Part shown: positions 13,501 to 23,514 of the stretch, one piece after another | Layout of the letters: every line of letters begins with the position of its first letter | Position numbering within the stretch: the first letter of the stretch is position 1 | Origin: Mariannaea sp. PMI_226 | Taxonomy: Eukaryota > Ascomycota > Sordariomycetes > Hypocreales > Nectriaceae | DNA: 64,000 nucleotides | Assembly: GCA_024336345.1 (NCBI GenBank) | Contig: JANFOG010000006.1 | Coordinates: forward strand, 2,724,433 to 2,788,432 | Direction of reading: 5' to 3' | Position numbers and translations under genes: made by a program | Notes under the pieces: model-generated | Database searches by the model: none | What the model was told of the DNA's origin: nothing | The model's input: only the letters and a program-made list of their open reading frames with translations

Positions 13501-14265
13501 ATATAAAGACCTTTAGTTAATAAATAGACTAAATAAATAAATTAAATTATTAAAATATATTTATATAATTATATTAATTATAAATAAAATAATTAAATTA
13601 AAAAACTATTAATTGCTTAATTTATATAAAATATAGTTTATAATAAAATTACTAAATTAATACCTATTTATATTAATTTTGAATTTACCCTAAATGCTTA
13701 TAAAATAATTAATAAAGATATACCTATTATATTAATAATAATATTTAAATTAAATATATTTAAAAACTTATATAAAAAAATATATATAGAAATCTTATTT
13801 ATATAAAAATAATATAAAAAATATTATAATTAAAAAAGATTAAAAAAACTAATTTTTTAAAAGGGAAATATAATATTAATTATTATAAAAAATATTATTA
13901 TAAAATAACTAAATAAAAAACTTAATTATAAGTATATTAGACTATACCCTATTAAAGAAAAAATTAGAGAAAATAATTATAAACTTAAGCTGCCCCTAAT
14001 TATTAGAATTCACTCTATCTTTTATATCTTACTATTAAAAATAATAAAAGATATTATTATAATAAATACTAAAGAGATATATAAAGTAGAAATTAATAAA
14101 CTAAAAAAATAGAAAATAAAAGAAATTATTAATATAAAAGAAGAAAATAATAAAATTAAGTATTTTATAAAATGGAAAAACTAATTTAAGGATGATAATA
14201 TATAGGCATTATTAAAATACTTTATAAATTCCCAATATTTAATAAAGAAGTATTATTAATAATAG
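10563..14265 (+). mobile_element. Family B chromovirus copy 1, right part with pol remnant
   Basis: This continues the interrupted family B element. Despite extreme AT bias, + strand translation through stops still shows gypsy pol. RT motifs are near 11590-11700 (F-x-K-K-D-K-E-L-x-F, then Y-Y-R-L-N-N-x-x-V-K-N-R). RNase H-like text is near 12400-12560 (A-F-Y-S-H-K-L-Y, FNYPIYNKEF), and integrase text follows. A chromodomain remnant lies at about 14090-14260 (FIKWKNxFKDDNxxxxLKYF). Coding is destroyed by dense TAA/TAG. Similarity to family A is at domain level only, so this is a separate chromovirus family. Confidence 0.75.
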
Positions 14266-15017
14266 ACTTAAAACTGGAGTTAAGGCTAATAGCATTTTAA
14301 TTAATAAGATTTATATATATTAAGGATTGGATATCTAATATTATATTAAAAGCTTTAAGAATATTAGCCCTCTCTATTACCTTAAGATTATCTAAGGAAT
14401 TTTAATTTCTATAGACTATTTTAGAACCTTTTGAAATTAAGGAATGGTATTATTACCTTAGATAAGATAAATGGGTAAGCGTTTTCTCTAAAGTATTTTA
14501 ACAATTTAGCAATTCTTTTTGGGCCTAGATTAAGGACTTATAATAAGCTTAAAGAAGCTTTTCTATTACTAACTCTTTAGCATTAAGGCGCTTTGCTTTA
14601 AAAATAATCTATAAAACTACCTTAAATAAATTAAGCAATAGGAAGAAGCTTAAAAATAAGAAAATTTATAAGAATCTAAGGGAATATTAATTATATTATA
14701 TAAATAATTTAACCTAATATAAAGACTATACTTCTTCCCCCCCTTAATTATTTTATAAATAGTCCCTTAAGCTTTATAATAAGTATAAGATATAACCTTA
14801 AACCTAAATTGTTTAATATTTTTAATAGAAAGATAATAATAATGGGTAGAATTATTATTCTCGGATTTATTTATTTTCTTTTATTTAGTAATTCTATATA
14901 GGCAGTTAGATATATTAATAGTATATTAAGTAATAAGAAAAGGCAGAAATTAATAAATTAATAAGTAAAGAATATTATAGTTTATTTAAGCAGTCTTAGG
15001 GATAAGATCTTTAAAGG

Positions 15018-15280
15018 GAGATATTATATTATAGCCTAAATCTATAATTTATATTAGCCTTATATATGCCCCACTTTTCTTCTGTATTAATAAGCAGGCT
15101 CTACCTAAAGATTAATAAGTAATTTACTTATTTATTAATCTACTTTATAATTTAATAATAAATATTATAAATCTATTAATATTATAAAAAATAAATATAT
15201 TTACTTCCCTTTAATATATAAATTATAATTATTATTATTAAATAATTTATTTAATTATTTAATTTTTAATATTATATTTT
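15018..15280. repeat. Direct repeat, copy A (heavily RIP-mutated)
   Basis: About 263 bp match 15606-15869. Both contain ttatagcct, attagccttat, taagcaggctctacct and a TA-rich tail ending ttttaatattatattt. Differences are mostly C to T or G to A, with copy A more degraded. The copies could be LTR or solo-repeat remnants; the unit is unidentified. Confidence 0.7.
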
Positions 15281-15369
15281 AATTATTATAACCTTTTATA
15301 TATTACTAAATATAATATTATATCTTTTACTTATTTATTTTTAATACTATCTTTAGTACTCTTTGCTAA

Positions 15370-15421
15370 TATAAACTAGCTACAACCAGTTTATCCCTTG
15401 GGAATAAGTCAGATTGTTATA
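15370..15421 (+). repeat. Fragment of family A LTR end, opposite orientation
   Basis: The stretch containing gtttatcccttgggaa and ending ttgttata is the reverse complement of the first 50 bp or so of the element 1 LTR (tataac..ttcccaagggataaac). Only the outer end of the LTR remains recognisable. Confidence 0.65.
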
Positions 15422-15605
15422 AATATATAGCTAGAGTTCATTAAAGCGTCTGTCCACCTCCTAATGTAAATTTACCCACTTAAAACCTCCCATATTAATA
15501 ATACTATAAAGAGACTGCCTTATAATATTAATAAGTCCATTACCTACTATTTTCTATAATAGAGGGTTTACTATAGTTATTAAAATCTTTATTTATGTAT
15601 TAATA

Positions 15606-15869
15606 TGGGGTTTATATTATAGCCTCAAACTATGACCTGTATTAGCCTTATGTGTAGCCCCACCTTTCTCCTACATTAATAAGCAGGCTCTACCTAGGGA
15701 CTAGTAAGTGGTTTACTTACTTACTAACCTACCCTATAGTTTAATAATAAGTATTATAAATATATTAATAAAATAGAAAGTAAATATACTTACTCTTATT
15801 TAATATATAAAATATAATTATTATTATTAAATAGCTTACTTAACTATTTAGCTTTTAATATTATATTTA
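15606..15869. repeat. Direct repeat, copy B
   Basis: This is the second, less mutated copy of the 263-bp repeat at 15018-15280, in the same orientation and separated by about 325 bp. Confidence 0.7.
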
Positions 15870-16308
15870 AAATACTAAATGCCCTTTATTATATTTAAGG
15901 AGTAAGTATAATTAGTAAGCTAATTAAAATAGCTCTTAAACCTAATTAATAGACTAGAGTACTACTAGGTATACTCCCTAAAATTATTAATACTATAAAG
16001 TCTTTAGATACTAGGTATAAATATAGAATTATATTTAATTAAATTTAGTACCTTCTTTATATATATAATAGCTTTTTTAAGGCTTTTTTAATTATTATTA
16101 TTATATAACCTAGTTAATAGTAATAAGGAGTAATAAAGGTGTTTTATATTCTTAAATTATATTCTATACACTAAGGCTATTAGATTCCTCTAGACATTAA
16201 GATAAGGGAAGGGCAGCTAAGTGGCTATATTAATACAAGTTTTAAATAGAAATCGTCTTTATATTCAGCTCTCACAATTTTATTATAAGGAGTCTGCCTT
16301 ATATACTG

Positions 16309-16388
16309 ATGTGTGGTGCAATTCCCGCACGTTGTGCGAGAATTAGTTTATCTTTTTAGTCTATTGGCGTAGCAGTTACACCACACCG
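16309..16388. repeat. 80-bp nested inverted repeat, MITE-like
   Basis: The outer arms are gtgtggtgcaa (from 16311) and ttacaccacac (ending near 16388), complementary with one mismatch. Inside them lies a second hairpin, aattcccgcac-gtt-gtgcgagaatt, again with one mismatch. Small size and terminal inverted repeats suggest a miniature element, but no target duplication could be fixed. It abuts the truncated end of the FAD-oxidoreductase fragment. Confidence 0.45.
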
Positions 16389-16399
16389 TCGCATTACAT

Positions 16400-16581
16400 T
16401 TATTAAGATCATAAGCCATTAAGAAACGAAATAGAATAATATCGGCACATCCTAGGATGGTAATGTCTATATACCCCGCTAATAATAGGTGGAGCGCTAT
16501 AGACAGTCCCCAAGCTCCACCACTAAGTATAATAACAAGAGGCTGCTTGGACGGCATAAGTAATTTGCGTAAGCTAAGCAT
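16400..16581 (-). pseudogene. N-terminal fragment of an FAD-dependent amino-acid-oxidase-type oxidoreductase
   Basis: The - strand frame from about 16554 reads M-P-S-K-Q-P-L-V-I-I-L-S-G-G-A-W-G-L-S, then A-L-H-L-L-L-A-G-Y and A-Y-D-L-N-K. This is the N-terminal Rossmann FAD-binding motif seen in the DAO/sarcosine-oxidase/fructosyl-amine-oxidase family, where GxGxxG binds the ADP part of FAD and a strand ends in an acidic ribose-binding residue. Here the first motif glycine reads Ser. Only about 55 residues remain of an expected 400-500. The similarity ends at D-L-N-K, exactly where the 80-bp inverted repeat begins. The residues after that in the open frame come from the repeat. Subfamily cannot be set from so little. 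Confidence 0.6.
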
Positions 16582-16889
16582 ATTGTGTTATTTCCTTTGG
16601 TTTTTTTTCCTGACCCAAGGAATTAATACTATTAAGTAGTCCTCATGTTAATAATTCATGTAAGGCAGGACACTACGCTGGTCCAGCATGCACTGCATCG
16701 GAGCCAGATCCGATAGAACTCTGAAGACACTCCGCCAATAACGTCTTTCTGTGTCGGAGCCGAGACCGACGGGTGGAGGAGACTAGCTTGTGAGTTGAGT
16801 GGGACAGGGGTGTTGTTAATTGAATCACGTATTTTACCAACTTGCAGCATTCCACTGGAAAAACTACAAGCGATCCACGAACCACAACA

Positions 16890-17252
16890 AACCCCTCAGA
16901 TAGCACCTAGGATATAAACCACAGTTATTACCATTATACAGCCTGCTTAGCCTGTCAGCTTTCAATATAACTTGATTACTGCCCAATTGATGCCTATACA
17001 TTACTCTCCTTTCTATATATATTTTCTATCATAGTACTTAAGACCCTCAAGCTTAAGTCGTAGAATATTTCTATTGGTTATATCTATTAGCTCCCATTTC
17101 TCTATACCGTACCTAGCTACTTCCAACCTGTTTTCCCGTAACACTTGAACCCTCGGGAATTAATTTTTATCATTATATCTAGTTGAATACTCTCCATTAA
17201 TACAACCTATTGCGACCCAATTTATCTATTGGGAATTAGCCAGATTGTAACC
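16890..17252 (+). repeat. Decayed solo LTR related to family A
   Basis: In reverse complement relative to element 1, 16892-16985 matches the middle of its LTR (cctcagatagcacctag, ataaaccacag, ttaccatta, cttagcc, caatataact). 17200-17252 matches the outer end (aacctattgcgaccc, ttgggaatta, gattgtaac). No internal element sequence is present, so it is a solo LTR or fragment. Upstream of 16890 the U3 text does not match either element 1 or element 2. Confidence 0.65.
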
Positions 17253-17400
17253 CATACGTATATACTATTAATAATCGACCTCTGGTATACACAAAACTAC
17301 TATATATAATAACTAAAACTTCCTGCCCACATAATTCCCCGCTTTCCTAACTACAAATATTTGCCCCAGGCCATATCCCGCCAGAAAATGTTATCATTAG

Positions 17401-17710
17401 TTGCATGATGTAGGTCTGTTCGAGACACTCAGTAGTCCAGGGCTCACCAATCTGAATTCCCCCAATAAGCCCGGAAACCTAGCCACCATTTTGCGTGCCG
17501 CAAGTATTCTTGATACTCAAAGCTCCATTGACAGGATCTCGGAAATGGCCGTTGCAGATAGCTTTGCTCCGACTGGTCAACATCAAAGCTAACCCTGGCT
17601 GTCGAGCTATCCTGTTCATCTCTACGGGGATAGATATGAGGCGCCTGGCTGCCGTCATTGACGCCGCAGAGCATCTGCTGCGGACTGGCCGGAGTAGTCT
17701 TAGCGTGTAA
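17401..17710 (+). pseudogene. Unrecognised coding fragment
   Basis: Two overlapping + strand frames (from 17401, and from 17495 to 17710) have protein-like composition compared with the flanks, with runs such as C-R-A-I-L-F-I-S-T-G-I-D-M-R-R-L and A-V-I-D-A-A-E-H-L-L. Switching from the first frame to the second near 17580 would give one continuous polypeptide, suggesting a frameshifted or spliced remnant. I do not recognise the family. It could also be chance. Confidence 0.25.
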
Positions 17711-18003
17711 TTCTCTTAACTCCCAGCCTCGTTCGCAGTGACCATCAATGTCCCGCGTGGGGTGGAGCCTATTGTGGCAGATTGGTTTCTACTTTTGGTT
17801 CGCAACGCGAATCTCTCCGCAAACGTGAAATATGTGGGTGCACAAGATGCAAGCTCCTTTATCTTGCAATGACAGGCTTCCAAGGGGCAGGGCTCTCATT
17901 TGAATCTCATGTTTTACATCTCAGACACTTGATTTCAAGGGCACGCGTAGTATAGAAACTAACATCTTGGACCTATGGATAAGAACAGCTCCATGTAACT
18001 TGC

Positions 18004-18333
18004 TTATCTGGGTCCACAGAACCACATGTAAATCAATGTCCAGATTGCACACTTTGATATGTATCTCTCCGATCTTAACCAATGGAGGGTTAGACCTTTC
18101 GTAACCCTAACCCTAAGCACTGGCAATTGGGAGTGCCATCTCAACGGCCAAACCCACTTACTGGCATTATTTATATTATTTTTCCAGGACGAAAGAGAAA
18201 TCCAAGAGAAGAACATCCAAGGGTTGTTTGACCCCAATGCCTGTGCTTTCTCGATGGGAGGGCCACCGATGCGCTTATCGTACAGCACCTTAGATGGCCT
18301 TGCATCGAAATGGAGATCTCCCTGATGGTACAA
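18004..18333 (-). other. Unrecognised ORF, possible gene 5' end
   Basis: A 109-codon - strand frame starts M-Y-H-Q-G-D-L-H-F-D and contains R-I-G-G-P-P-I-E-K-A-Q-A-L-G-S-N-N-P-W-M-F-F-S-W. Its first 50 residues look like real protein, then composition degrades near 18180, where an intron or break may lie. The + strand text aaccctaaccctaa at 18102-18115 lies in the degraded part. No family is recognised; it may be a gene fragment. Confidence 0.25.
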
Positions 18334-18984
18334 TGGATTAAGGGCAGGACGAGTATTGTGGGAGCCCAGAGCAAGTTCTACAGCATGTGACTCACATAGC
18401 CCCGTCTCTTATTGCCTCCTTTGCCACATTTGATGGAGGTACCTATTATCACCCTTCATGTGACTACCATGTTATTCGCATAACACTCAGAACAACTAGA
18501 AAATACATCAGAGAGCCAGAGACTTGGTCACACCCGCAACTGTCGTATTTATCTAGCTATCTAGATGTATACCCTGGGCCAGTATGTAACATATGTGTTC
18601 CATGAGTTACTATAGCTCTAGCTCCGAATACAGCAAGGCATCAACTACCAGTCATCTCCACACTTGTTCTCGGACTCATGTGTCATTCTAGATCAGGTAT
18701 GTCCTTAAACAACCCCTCGCACAACGAGTAAAAACGAAGCCGCCTCCTCTTTTTTGGGCTAAGTTGCTCGTGGCCACATTTGTTTTGATAAGAAAAATTG
18801 CTTTCGCCTAATAACAATGCATTTAATAATCTCCACGGTGCCGCCATCCAAAATACACATGACCTCAGACTCAAGACTCAGACCAGGGATAGCCTCCGGT
18901 CCTCACTTCCGTAATCTTCCGACATCCTCCGTTCCGCTTCCTCATCAATCACCGACTGCGAACACCCATAATCCACATCTATCC

Positions 18985-19050
18985 GTTCATCCAGATCCAT
19001 CCATCCATCCACATCCGTCCATCCACATCAGTCCATCCACATCAAATCCT
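18985..19050. repeat. TCCA/CATC-type microsatellite
   Basis: Reiterations of tccatcca and ccacatc (atccatccatccatccacat, then variants cgtccatccacat and cagtccatccacat) form a short imperfect tandem repeat upstream of the alternative oxidase. I see nothing else in 18400-19600. Confidence 0.7.
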
Positions 19051-19622
19051 GAATTGATCCAATTGCGGGTCAGCCACCCTCGCAGGTTGGTTGCTAGTTA
19101 GTCCCGCAACGGCTTTTGCCCGTGAGTTTGGTGCTCACGGCCGTATCCGTCACCACGGAGAAGAGGCTGTCTAACTGTATCTTCTCGAGTTATCTTCATC
19201 TTGTCCGTATGTAGTCCATCTCCATCGCTTCGCTAATGTATTTTATAAGCCCAGGACCTGGTCTCACATGTTGCCAACGATGCACCTGAATTAAGGTCAT
19301 ACTTGCTCCGATTCCTCGGTTGCGTAACTCTCGCGGCCAATTGATTACATAGCCTATTGAAGAGCCCGGCGGCCCTCCGTGATCCTATCATGTCCACCTA
19401 CACGCTGCCATGTGTACATAAGATTCCTTGGACCTCCTCGGACAAGAATTTCAATTGCTTTGTGCATCTCTATCACTATCTAATAAGTCGAGAATCATCA
19501 TCACTCCTGAGTAAAAATTGCCCAGGCCTTTCTTTGACATCACCCATCGTAGAAGACCGCCTTCACCAACCTTCCTTCAACAGACCCAGGCTTTTGTCAG
19601 CCGCAGTTTGTGATACACCCTC

Positions 19623-20855
19623 ATGTTCTCAACTCAGATTTATGCCCCTATTGGCGCCTGGAGGCAAACTGGCCAGCTGAGTAAAGCTGTAGCATTTTGC
19701 TTTGTCCGGGTCACTACCATCACACCCTCCTCCTCCTCCATCACTCGATTCCCTGTTGATCTCAGATTGGCCTGCGCTGCCATCCACCATCATCAGTCTC
19801 GATCCTTCTCCTCGACCCCAGCCGCCAGGCTTCGTGAATTCTTTCCCGTCAAGGACACGGCACATATCAAGACCACCCAGCCGGCCTGGCCTCATCATGG
19901 CTATACCTACGAGGAGCTGACCTCAGTAGTTCCAGCCCACCGTGAGCCCCGAGGTGTGGGCGATTGGGTAGCATGGAAGATTGTACGGCTTGCCAGGTAC
20001 TGCATGGATAAGGCCACTGGCATGGATCGCCAGCAACAAGTTGACAAGAAGCACCCCACTACTGCCGTTATGGCCCAAAAGCCTCTCACTGAATCACAAT
20101 GGGTAGGTTGTCTCTACACAATATAATAATCTATTAAACGATTCTTTTGGGCTGACACAAATCGCTAGCTAATTCGATTCATCTTTCTCGAAAGCATCGC
20201 TGGTGTACCTGGAATGGTTGGCGGCATGTTACGCCATCTTGATAGCCTTCGGCGAATGAAACGAGATAATGGCTGGATTGAGACTCTCCTTGAGGAGAGT
20301 TATAATGAGCGCATGCACCTGTTGACTTTTATGACCATGTGCGAGCCTGGGTGGTTCATGAAAATGATGATTATTGGCGCCCAGGGAGTCTTCTTTAATA
20401 GCCTTTTCGTTGCCTACCTCTTGTGCCCTAATATCGTGCACCGATTTGTGGGCTATCTCGAGGAGGAAGCTGTCCACACCTACACTCGGTGCATCAAAGA
20501 GATAGAAGATGGCCACCTGCCTCGTTGGACGGACAGTAGATTCCAGATCCCCGAGCTTGCCATTAATGTAAGTATCTTCAACAGACACACAAATATTATG
20601 ATACAATCAAGAAAACATGCTAACATCAGTAAAATTTGGTAGTACTGGAAAATCCCAGAGGAGCACCGCACGATGAAGGATCTCATACTCTACATCCGTG
20701 CCGACGAGGCCGTCCACCGTGGAGTTAACCACACTCTAGGCAACCTCAACCAGAAAGAAGACCCAAACCCATTCGTCAGTCAGTTTAAGGACCGAGTTCA
20801 ACCACCGAATGCGGCACTACAGCCAACTGGCTATGAACGATCTGACGTGATCTAG
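19623..20855 (+). CDS. aox: Mitochondrial alternative oxidase
   Basis: This is the ubiquinol:oxygen oxidoreductase of the inner mitochondrial membrane, which bypasses complexes III and IV. Exons are 19623-20102, 20169-20567 and 20643-20855. The introns (66 and 75 nt) have GTAGGT..TAG and GTAAGT..TAG ends and restore the frame, giving 363 residues, normal for fungal AOX. The N-terminus is Arg/Ser/Thr-rich ([11 protein letters not shown]), as in a mitochondrial presequence. All di-iron signatures are present: FLES (E168), NERMH (E207, H210), LEEEAVHTY (E258-260) and ADEAVH (E315, H318). Conserved [16 protein letters not shown] and the C-terminal RxDVI-type end (E-R-S-D-V-I) are also there. ATG 19623 was chosen as the first Met in the frame that reaches the presequence. 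The gene looks intact although it sits about 70 bp from an RIP-degraded block. Fungal AOX is typically induced when the cytochrome chain is blocked; no regulatory site is evident here. Confidence 0.95.
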
Positions 20856-20879
20856 AGTTTGGACTATAAAGTCAATATC

Positions 20880-21590
20880 GCGTGTCCCACAGGGCATGCC
20901 TAGTTGTGATAACTTGGACTTATATATTAATATAGGGTTTAGGTTTAGGAAATATAGCTATAATAGAGGTATAGTTTTTTTAGAAATTTAATATAAAAAT
21001 AATATAAATATATAGAATAAATGATTTTATACTATTTAAATATTTCTTTAATATAATAGCTATTTTATAAAATTAATTAAAAATTTTAAATATTATTAAA
21101 AAGAGAGTAAATTAAATAGGCTTATTTCTTATATAGATTCTTATTTAATATTTAATTTAAATAGGTATAGTACTAAGACTTATAAAAAAGTCTTAGTTAA
21201 TAATTAATTTAAAAGAGTATAATATAGATTTTATTAAGCTTAAATAAGTAAGTTTAAGATGTTTTAAAGAGAAATATAAATAAGAAATTATTAATTTTAA
21301 AGATTATTTATTATTATAATTAAATTAATTTTTAAGTACTTTATTTAAGTAAGGAAATAGCTAAAAATAATATAATAAAATAATATAACTAGCTTAAAAA
21401 TAAAGCTACTATAGTCTAAAAGTAATAGGTATCTAAGCCCTTATAGTTAGAAAATTTATTAATAAATAATAAAAATAAATATTATATTTATTTATTTATT
21501 TAATAATACTCTATAGACCTATATAGGTAGATAGTGCTTCTATACTATATAGATAGTGGAAAAACCATACTAACTAAAGCTGGAGGAAAA
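20880..21590. repeat. RIP-degraded AT-rich block left of the LINE
   Basis: This stop-rich AT tract lacks CpG and ends sharply near 21590, where GC-rich LINE sequence starts. No recognisable element remains. With 28270-28640 it forms the AT-rich surroundings of the LINE. Confidence 0.65.
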
Positions 21591-22152
21591 CCTCTATCCT
21601 TCCTAGGCGGGCCCGGTGCGGGCCCCATGTGCTGGCTCTACGGGTTCAAGTTTTGCTCTATGACCAGAGCTGGAATCACATACCGTTTTATAGCCGGCAG
21701 GCTAATGAGGGTTCGCTGCTCCCTCTGTGCGGCAGCGCCGTGCGCTCGCCGCGCGTTCGTGTTGGGTTCGGTGCCTCCTATGTTATTTCTTCGTCCCCTT
21801 ATTTGCTCCGTGTTCTCCTAATTTCCCGTGAGTGGGCCCGGCGCGGGTTCTGTTCGTTTGACGGTCGTGCCCGGCGATGTGTGGGTCGACAGCCGGCATC
21901 GCCAGCTGCGCTGGTTTGTTGTCGTCCGGGATATCAATCAACGTTTCTTTGTTTTTCCTTTTCTTCTCTTCTTTCCTTTCTTCTTCATCGGGTTCCGTAT
22001 GTTGATCGCCTCGCCTTCTGTTCGGGTTCGCTGCGCTGACTTGGCTGCTTCACAGGACATCTTTTCGAGTGAGTCTCCATGCCTTGTATCTCCTTGCTGT
22101 TGCTAACTCGCTATAGCTGACCGATCTTTGACTGTGCGTATCTCGTTCCCAG

Positions 22153-23267
22153 GGCGGGCCCGACTTGCTCATACATCTGCAGTCCGACCGACCGATTTTC
22201 CGCCGCCAACGGCAACGAAGAGAGCGACAGCCCAGCTTAACCTCTAGCAGCAGTATGTTTTCGCTGTGCTTCCGCCACGGGTTCGTTGCTATGCCTCTGA
22301 CCTCGCCTGCTAGCTCCCCCCTCCCACTGATCCGATTCCGTCCACCGGGACGGCGACGAGGACAGTGGTGACGACGACGACGACGACGACGAATGTATGT
22401 CTTGTCTTTTCCTACTCGCCGTGGGCCCGCTGACATTCCGAGACGACCCCCGCCGCGAGCCCGATTCCGTCCCCCCGGACGATGACGAGGGCCGCGATGC
22501 CAGAGACTCCTCGTGTATGTGGTTCTCTTCCCTTGGTCAATGTGTTACTAATCTGTCTGCAGAAGAGGAGAAGAGTGGACGCTAAGGGCGTCACCCCTGC
22601 GGAGGACTCGCCCGCCGCCTATGCGGGTCAGGTGCGGGCCCTCCCTTGTTCCGCGTGTGTCACGCGGATGTGCCGTGACGGGGCGGCTGGTCTCTGCCGG
22701 GACCAATTCAGTGAGTTTCTATTTCGGCGTCATGTCGGGTTCGTATCGCTGATGGGTTGGAGATGCGGCGGCTGGTGGGTGTGCTGCTTGTGCTAAACAG
22801 CACAAGACCTGCACGCCCTTGCTGTTTGCTGCGAGGGCCTCGGCGCAGGCATTGGTGGCTGCCCTTCAGCAGGAAGGGATGGGTGTAAGTCCGATCCTAT
22901 CCCGTGGTGGGTTCTTGGTGCTGATTGTGGTTTTTAGGAGGATGAGCTCCAGGGGCTCAAGGATGCAGCTGCCGGTGCCAAGAGTCGGGCGCCTAAAGCG
23001 CGTGCCGCCCCCGTGGTTGTCACCACGGGGACTATGTCTGATCAACTCGCTGAGTTAATCAGTGGGGTGAATCGTCTGGCGGACGCCTAAGAGCGTTCTT
23101 GTGCTGCTCTCGAGCAGCTCGTGGCCATGGCGGGCCCGGCTCTGGCCCGACTAGCTGGGTCTGAGGAGTCGCAAGAGGCGGCGGTGGAGGAGCAGGCTTG
23201 GGGGGAGGAGGTGCCTTGGGAGGGGCTTGGGGCCGACAATGTCGGTCCTGATTATATGGAGGAATAG
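22153..23267 (+). pseudogene. Spliced Cys-rich gene antisense to the LINE 3' region
   Basis: The + strand text alternates short coding pieces with fungal-type introns. Clear boundaries are the acceptor at 22152, donors at 22253, 22709 and 22885 (GTATGT, GTGAGT, GTAAGT), and acceptors near 22799 and at 22937. Coding pieces include a Cys-rich module (P-C-S-A-C-V-T-R-M-C, G-L-C-R-D; then H-K-T-C-T-P-L) and A-R-A-S-A-Q-A-L-V-A-A-L-Q-Q-E. The last exon is 22938-23267 (M-S-D-Q-L-A-E-L-I-S-G-V-N-R-L, then acidic to the stop). That exon has one nonsense codon, TAA at 23088 where CAA is expected. The Cys-exon joint near 22800 does not keep frame in my reading. The gene converges tail-to-tail with ORF2. 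The 5' exons are uncertain and the function is unknown. Confidence 0.5.
22373..22392. repeat. (GAC)n trinucleotide run
   Basis: About seven GAC/ACG units (gacgacgacgacgacgacga) lie inside the antisense gene region just before a possible GTATGT donor. Confidence 0.8.
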
Positions 23268-23514
23268 GGACAGGCAGGGGCGGGCGGCGCGGCAGCGTCG
23301 GGCCCGAGGTGGGATCATGTATGTAGGCCGGTTTTTTCCCCCCCTTATGGGGGTTTTTCCGGGTGCATTGGCTTCTCTTCCTTGTGGAGGGAGTTAAAGC
23401 ACTTGTGGTTCTATTTATATATTACTCAGTTCCCTCTCGGTTCGGGCTCGCCGCGTCCCCATTGCGTTCTCGCTAGAGTTACAGTGCTAATGCGAAATGG
23501 GGGATGATTCCTAG

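Larger units (their letters stand above)
14266..16308. repeat. RIP-degraded repeat debris
   Basis: This AT-rich, stop-filled DNA contains two direct repeats (15018-15280 and 15606-15869) and a short LTR end fragment (15370-15421). No open frame or protein motif is visible. Confidence 0.65.

Noticed and set aside
18102..18115. aaccctaaccctaa as a chromosome end or telomere seed
   Set aside because: Only two units in internal sequence; too short to claim a telomere, kept only as a comparison.
20229..20606. 125-codon open frame on the - strand inside the alternative oxidase
   Set aside because: It lies entirely antisense to AOX exon 2, whose family sequence fully explains the openness.
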